Below, in pieces: positions 25,140 through 28,409 of a stretch of 28,409 nucleotides of DNA. A model generated the notes under the pieces. The model saw only the letters and a program-made list of their open reading frames with translations. It ran no database searches and was not told the DNA's origin. The stretch's first letter is position 1. Every line of letters starts with the position of its first letter. Made by a program: the position numbers and the translations under genes. This DNA comes from JBOGXF01 sp050694275 (lineage in GTDB: Bacteria > Actinomycetota > CADDZG01 > WHSQ01): the NCBI GenBank assembly GCA_050694275.1, contig JBOGXF010000168.1, positions 1 through 28,409 of the forward strand. Direction: 5' to 3'.

Positions 25140-25273
25140 GTGCGACGCGGGCCACCGGACCCTGATCAGATGTCCCGAAGTTTGTGGGGATGGTCTTTGC
25201 ATCGGTTGAGACGGCATCGAGGCGCGCCTGGCCAAGGTCACGTCTTGACGAGCGAGGGGCGATCGATCGAGAG

Positions 25274-26770
25274 CTACGGGGGCGCGTTGGCGGCGGCGAG
25301 TCCAGCGAGATCGCTAAGCGTCTTGCGCCGACGGCGGCGGGTTCGTGGTGGCATCCCGGCAGCCAGCCGTCTCGCTTCGTCTGCGCGGCGCTCCTCGAAG
25401 GCGTCGAGGATCCTTTGGTTCCGCGCGACGAACAGGCACGCGAGAAACAGCGTGATGGCAGCAACTCCCATGAGCCGGCACCAGCCGCGCGCGATGTCGT
25501 TTGTGGCCGGGTCTTTGACCGTGGAAAAGGTGCGCTCCGAGCCGGTGCGCCGCGCGTAGGAGATCCGGTGCGCCTTGGAGGGGTAATCGTGTTTCTGGCG
25601 CGTCTTGGCGTTGACCTCAACCGGGACGGTGACCGTCCGCTGCGTGCAGCACGCCGGCGGTTGCTGGGGCGGGGCGAGGACCTCGGGTTTTGCATATGAG
25701 GCTGTCATCGAGTCGGGCCGCAGCGGGCACCGGAGCTTTGCCATGGCGGCCGGACACATGACCCGGTGGTATCCGTCTTGGTCGTCGGTGGTGATAGCCC
25801 CGAGCTTGTAGCGGGACAGCTCCGAAGCCATGTGGTCGTGGGCCGTGATCTTTTCGGGTAGGGCGTCACGCGCTACGGGGGACAGCTCGAGAAGCGCCTT
25901 GGGGGTTGCGGGGCAATAAAGGTTGCCGTTTGATGCGATCGCCCCCGCAAAGGTCCCCTTTTCACCGCGGTCGTGGGGATGGAGGTCGAGTACGAGCTGA
26001 GCTCCCAACGCCCGCAGCGGCAGCGCGAAGTTCGCGGCGGTGCGATGGGCGTAGCCGGAATCCGCGAGCACGTCGCCGATTGCGTGCCCCGACGCGTGGA
26101 GTCGTTGCATCACCGGGACGAACGCTTGCACGGGATCCTTGGCGCAGGTGGTGAGCGAGATCGCCCGGGCGATCTCGGGGACTATTTGGCCGTCTTCTTC
26201 TTTGACCATGGTGGCCACAGACAAGAAGTAGCCGAAGAAGAGCTCGTCTTTTTGGCCCGGCGCGGCGCCGGATCGGTGTCCCCACGATGCCTCTTTGTCG
26301 GCGCAGTCCAAGTCGTTTGGCGATGGCGGGCGGGAGTAGGTTTCGAGATCGGTCCAGTCGATCGCGAGCGCTGTTGTCTGGTGGGTGAGCTCGTCGGGCA
26401 CGCTTGCCTCCACGAGCGCGTCTGAGACATCCGACAACATCGCGGACGGCGTCCCATCGGGCTCGTCTTTTTTGAGCGCAGCGCACACGAGGCCATAGGT
26501 GCGCTCTATCTGGCGGTAGGTGAGCAGGTGGCGGCCGCGTTTCCACTCGGTGACGACACCCAGGCGCAACTGATCGGGCTCCGATAAAGAAGCCAAGACC
26601 TTTGCCACCCGGGTGAGATGCGCGGGGCGGCCGTCTTTTAGCGCGAGAAGCATCCCCACCAACAGGGTCCGCACCAAAAGCTGGCGGGGACGCACCCCGA
26701 CCGGTAGCCGGGCCTCGATCTTGTCCGCCACTGCGGACGCGTCGACCACCTGTTCGACGCGATCGAGCAC
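25274..26770 (-). CDS. DDE transposase
   Basis: 498 aa. A helical N-terminal DNA-binding region (1-130) is followed by the catalytic core. Candidate triad: D138 in ALAIDWTDLETY, D237 in DVLADSGYAHR and E412 in GSERTFSTVKD. The last two motifs (DSGY and ERTF...K) are typical of IS4/IS1182-like DDE enzymes. Between D237 and E412 lies a long insertion with several cysteines (C286, C339, C348, C374, C375). The C-terminus is Arg-rich. The GTG at 26770 is taken as start, but the only good ribosome site (AGAGGA at 26791-26796) is better spaced for an in-frame CTG at 26785 that overlaps the TGA of the upstream gene. Translation is therefore probably coupled to the recombinase-like gene. Confidence 0.85.
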   Translation of the reverse strand: MLDRVEQVVDASAVADKIEARLPVGVRPRQLLVRTLLVGMLLALKDGRPAHLTRVAKVLASLSEPDQLRLGVVTEWKRGRHLLTYRQIERTYGLVCAALKKDEPDGTPSAMLSDVSDALVEASVPDELTHQTTALAIDWTDLETYSRPPSPNDLDCADKEASWGHRSGAAPGQKDELFFGYFLSVATMVKEEDGQIVPEIARAISLTTCAKDPVQAFVPVMQRLHASGHAIGDVLADSGYAHRTAANFALPLRALGAQLVLDLHPHDRGEKGTFAGAIASNGNLYCPATPKALLELSPVARDALPEKITAHDHMASELSRYKLGAITTDDQDGYHRVMCPAAMAKLRCPLRPDSMTASYAKPEVLAPPQQPPACCTQRTVTVPVEVNAKTRQKHDYPSKAHRISYARRTGSERTFSTVKDPATNDIARGWCRLMGVAAITLFLACLFVARNQRILDAFEERRADEARRLAAGMPPRTRRRRRKTLSDLAGLAAANAPP

Positions 26771-26781
26771 GCCCGGCGCGC

Positions 26782-27693
26782 TCAGCGCGCTCCTCTAAGA
26801 AGCGCCACTGCGCCCTGTTCGTCTGCGACCTTAAGCGTCGCGATGATGTCGCCAAAGCGCTGGGAGCAGGTGATGCCGGCTGCGGCCATGAAGGTCGCAA
26901 GCCCGAGATGATCTGCGAGCGTTGCAAGCCAGGTCGCCCGCAGCCGTCCGGTGTCGAGCGGCGCGAGGTCGACCCCCCCGGCGAGCGACGCGACGAGCCC
27001 GCTCGTGACGTTGCGACGGTCGGGGTTTTGCCCTCCGATGACGTAACCGTGGCCCGCGAACGAGGCCACGGCCACCAAACGGTCGTGGTAGCGGGAAAGG
27101 ATCGGGACCACCCGGGGGCGGGCTCCTTGGACCTCGACCATGACCCCGCCGGAACGGGAGTAGACGTCGTCGCCGCGCACGTGGCGGAGGTCTTTTCCCA
27201 TGAGGCCCGCTCCCGCCCCGAGGCACACGAGCCCCGAGAGCCGCAGCGCTCGGGCCGTGGTCGGCTGGGCGTCGGCGAGCGCAAGGTATGCCGCGATCTC
27301 GGACTGCGAGTAGGGGGACTTGGCCCGCTCGCGCGAAAGCGGCACCGATCGAGGTTGGAGCGCGGGCGCGACCCGCACGGCGACGTGGCGCAGGTTGGTC
27401 CTAAGCGTCCGCCTCACAGGCGAAGACATCTTTTGCCCCTCCACCGCGATGAAGCGCTCGACGACCGAGGGATGAAACAACACCTCGGGCTCGAGCTCCA
27501 AGCCCACCGAGACCCCGAAGGCGCCGAGGCGGGCCACGGCCCACAACAGCGCCTTGGCCCGTTCGGTGTTGTTGGGGGACGCCTTTTGCACCATGGCGCG
27601 GGCGAAGCGGGCGACCTCCTCGGACACGACGGCGGGCCGGTAGTTGGCGATCGTCGTCGCCACGCGGTTCTCCGTCCCGTCGTGACCGGACAT
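26782..27693 (-). CDS. Tyrosine-recombinase-like protein, catalytic residues largely replaced
   Basis: 303 aa from ATG 27693. An N-terminal helical part resembles a core-binding domain (RRTLRTNLRHVA). The C-terminal part follows the integrase pattern: CLGAGAGLMGKDLRHVRGDD (158-175), VEVQGARPRVVPIL (186-199), DTGRLRATWLATL (247-259), LGLATFMAAAGI (263-274). In my hand alignment the box I Arg is M165, the HxxR histidine is not His (R252 is kept), the LGH histidine is L265 and the nucleophile Tyr is F280. It is therefore probably a DNA-binding accessory protein without recombinase activity. A TATACT -10 box ends 7 nt before the ATG and no ribosome site is seen, suggesting a leaderless mRNA. An upstream in-frame start (27771) would cross the operator and is unlikely. 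Confidence 0.65.
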   Translation of the reverse strand: MSGHDGTENRVATTIANYRPAVVSEEVARFARAMVQKASPNNTERAKALLWAVARLGAFGVSVGLELEPEVLFHPSVVERFIAVEGQKMSSPVRRTLRTNLRHVAVRVAPALQPRSVPLSRERAKSPYSQSEIAAYLALADAQPTTARALRLSGLVCLGAGAGLMGKDLRHVRGDDVYSRSGGVMVEVQGARPRVVPILSRYHDRLVAVASFAGHGYVIGGQNPDRRNVTSGLVASLAGGVDLAPLDTGRLRATWLATLADHLGLATFMAAAGITCSQRFGDIIATLKVADEQGAVALLRGAR

Positions 27694-27719
27694 ATCCGAG
27701 AGTATAATTACTCTCAGAT
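27694..27719. promoter_or_regulatory. Divergent promoter/operator of the transposon genes
   Basis: An imperfect 26-bp palindrome with the perfect core GAGAGTA-TAAT-TACTCTC (27698-27715) and outer ATC/GAT arms. It contains TATAAT (27703-27708) for the plus-strand gene and, on the minus strand, TATACT 7 nt before the recombinase-like ATG. One protein bound here could repress both directions. The A/T richness stands out in this GC-rich region. Confidence 0.6.
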
Positions 27720-27764
27720 GTGTAAGCGGGGATTTGGGATAATCGTCTCGGGAGGGTCTCCTAC

Positions 27765-28130
27765 ATGGCAACGAAGCGAACCGCAGCGCGGCTGAACGCC
27801 TATGAGCGTCGCTACCGCAAGCTGGCTCGCCAGTTGGCCGACATCGGCTTCATCACCTCGGGCAGTCTCGCTCCCCGCTTCAACCGATGCGGCAAGGACA
27901 ACTGCGCGTGTCACGGGGACCCGCCCCGCCTCCACGGCCCCTATTGGCACTTCACGGCAAAGGTCAACGGCAAGACCGTCAACCGCCGTCTCAGCGAGCG
28001 CCAAGCGAAGCTCTACCGCGACTGGATCGGCAACGACCGTCGCGTCCGCTCCCTGCTTGTCGAGATGCGCGCGGTGGCGGCCAAGGCGACCGAGCTGATC
28101 GTCAAGATGGAAGCCGACGAGGCTCCCTGA
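27765..28130 (+). CDS. DUF6788-type small protein with Cys/His motif
   Basis: 121 aa with a GGGAGGG ribosome site 9 nt upstream. A basic helical N-terminus (MATKRTAARLNAYERRYRK) is followed by RCGKDNCACHGDPPRLHGPY, with C42, C47, C49, H50 and H57 as possible zinc ligands, then KVNGKTVNRRLSERQAKLY and a C-terminal helix. This pattern is that of DUF6788, recognised from memory; its function is not known to me. Its location within the terminal repeats, divergent from the transposase genes, suggests a DNA-binding helper or regulator of transposition. Confidence 0.75.
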   Translation: MATKRTAARLNAYERRYRKLARQLADIGFITSGSLAPRFNRCGKDNCACHGDPPRLHGPYWHFTAKVNGKTVNRRLSERQAKLYRDWIGNDRRVRSLLVEMRAVAAKATELIVKMEADEAP

Positions 28131-28267
28131 CGGGGCGCCTCGCACCGCGCGCGACGGGCAACGGCTTGGCTCGGAGCGGAAAGCCGAGCGCCCACCACCA
28201 CTGTGGGTGCCTGTTGCTTATCCTGTGGGTGATCTTCCCATCAGGTCCCAGAGGCGCAGGTCAGGCC
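28131..28267 (+). other. Right-end non-coding part of the transposon
   Basis: After the DUF6788-type stop lie two short hairpins: GCTCGG/CCGAGC (28169-28189) and CCCAC/GTGGG (28191-28207). They may terminate the plus-strand transcript; there is no T run. No further gene is seen before the right terminal repeat. Confidence 0.35.
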
Positions 28268-28280
28268 CAAACGTGAAGAC
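28268..28280 (-). repeat. Right terminal inverted repeat of the transposon
   Basis: CAAACGTGAAGAC, exact complement of the left end. Only one copy of the TTCACGTTTG word is present at this end, unlike the left. Confidence 0.8.
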
Positions 28281-28318
28281 ATCTCTGTGTCCCAGCCCTC
28301 ATGGGAGAGGAGATCAAT

Positions 28319-28409
28319 TTGGCCGTACGCGACTTCGTTCACGAGAACTCCGAGCGCTACCTCGGGTGGCTCACCGAGGCGTGCTCCTTTCCGTCCCTCG
28401 TCGACGAGC
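28319..28409 (+). CDS. Start of a probable M20-family peptidase (cut by window end)
   Basis: The open frame at the right edge gives AVRDFVHENSERYLGWLTEA followed by CSFPSLVDE, like the N-terminal helix and (I/F)PS(V/L) segment that begin M20 dipeptidases and amidohydrolases. The TTG at 28319 follows a strong ribosome site (GGAGAGGAG at 28303-28311); an in-frame ATG at 28301 has none. Only about 30 codons are visible and no catalytic residue is included, so the family call is tentative. Confidence 0.45.
   Translation, partial: MAVRDFVHENSERYLGWLTEACSFPSLVDE

Larger units (their letters stand above)
25100..28282. mobile_element. Three-gene DDE transposon with 13-bp terminal inverted repeats
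   Basis: Terminal repeats GTCTTCACGTTTG (25103-25115) and its exact complement CAAACGTGAAGAC (28268-28280) bound about 3.18 kb. Inside are a DDE transposase and a tyrosine-recombinase-like gene on the minus strand and a DUF6788-type gene on the plus strand. CTCTGT occurs just outside both ends (25094-25099 and 28283-28288), a possible 6-bp target duplication, though the bases between it and the repeats differ in length (AAC versus AT), so the outer limits are uncertain by a few bases. All three genes look intact. I cannot name the IS family with confidence. Confidence 0.8.

Noticed and set aside
27694..27771. Longer N-terminus for the recombinase-like protein
   Set aside because: It would start at a point upstream of the palindromic promoter and read through the -10 box; the ATG at 27693 fits a leaderless start.

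Overview
The window is high-GC DNA, most likely from an actinobacterial chromosome. The gene order tig-clpP-clpX-valS-folC-ndk-mreB-mreC-mreD-mrdA-rodA-rng-rplU-rpmA-obg-proB-proA-nadD-(LCP)-rsfS, nearly all on the minus strand, matches the arrangement known from Streptomyces and relatives. Intact mreBCD/mrdA/rodA predicts a rod-shaped, elongating cell. Start codons lacking a Shine-Dalgarno but preceded closely by a TANNNT box (tig, the transposon integrase-like gene, perhaps mreB) also fit an actinobacterium. The exact lineage cannot be read from the window.

Layout. 1-424: the C-terminal end of a large serine recombinase runs antisense into a tRNA-Ala(GGC) gene, so the window starts at the edge of an element that is probably integrated at that tRNA. 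458-1009: a small arsenic-type regulatory unit (49-aa ORF plus ArsR) with an inverted-repeat operator. 1006-8209: a tightly packed minus-strand block holding an Arg-rich protein, RsfS, an LCP-like protein, NadD, ProA, ProB, Obg, L27 and L21. 8349-15494: RNase E/G and the cell-elongation genes. 15545-16754: one plus-strand gene with a predicted AbiEi-like N-terminus and a DUF559/Vsr-like nuclease C-terminus, bracketed by copies of a palindromic repeat. 16755-24536: ndk, folC, valS, clpX, clpP, tig. 24797-25095: tRNA-Pro(TGG), two more palindromes, tRNA-Gly(TCC). 25100-28282: a three-gene transposon inserted at the 3' end of tRNA-Gly. 28319-28409: the beginning of a probable M20-type peptidase.

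The two most unusual things are (i) a family of about 50-bp nested palindromes with six copies at four intergenic loci, two of them tandem pairs with a 60-61 bp period, one locus pair flanking the nuclease gene; and (ii) a transposon that combines a DDE transposase, a tyrosine-recombinase-fold protein with most catalytic residues replaced, and a Cys/His-motif DUF6788-type protein expressed divergently from one palindromic promoter/operator.

The housekeeping part links protein folding and degradation (trigger factor, ClpXP), tRNA charging, folate and nucleotide metabolism, peptidoglycan elongation, RNA decay, ribosome assembly and silencing (L21, L27, Obg, RsfS), proline synthesis and NAD synthesis. 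Many gene pairs share start/stop overlaps, which points to operonic, translationally coupled expression.
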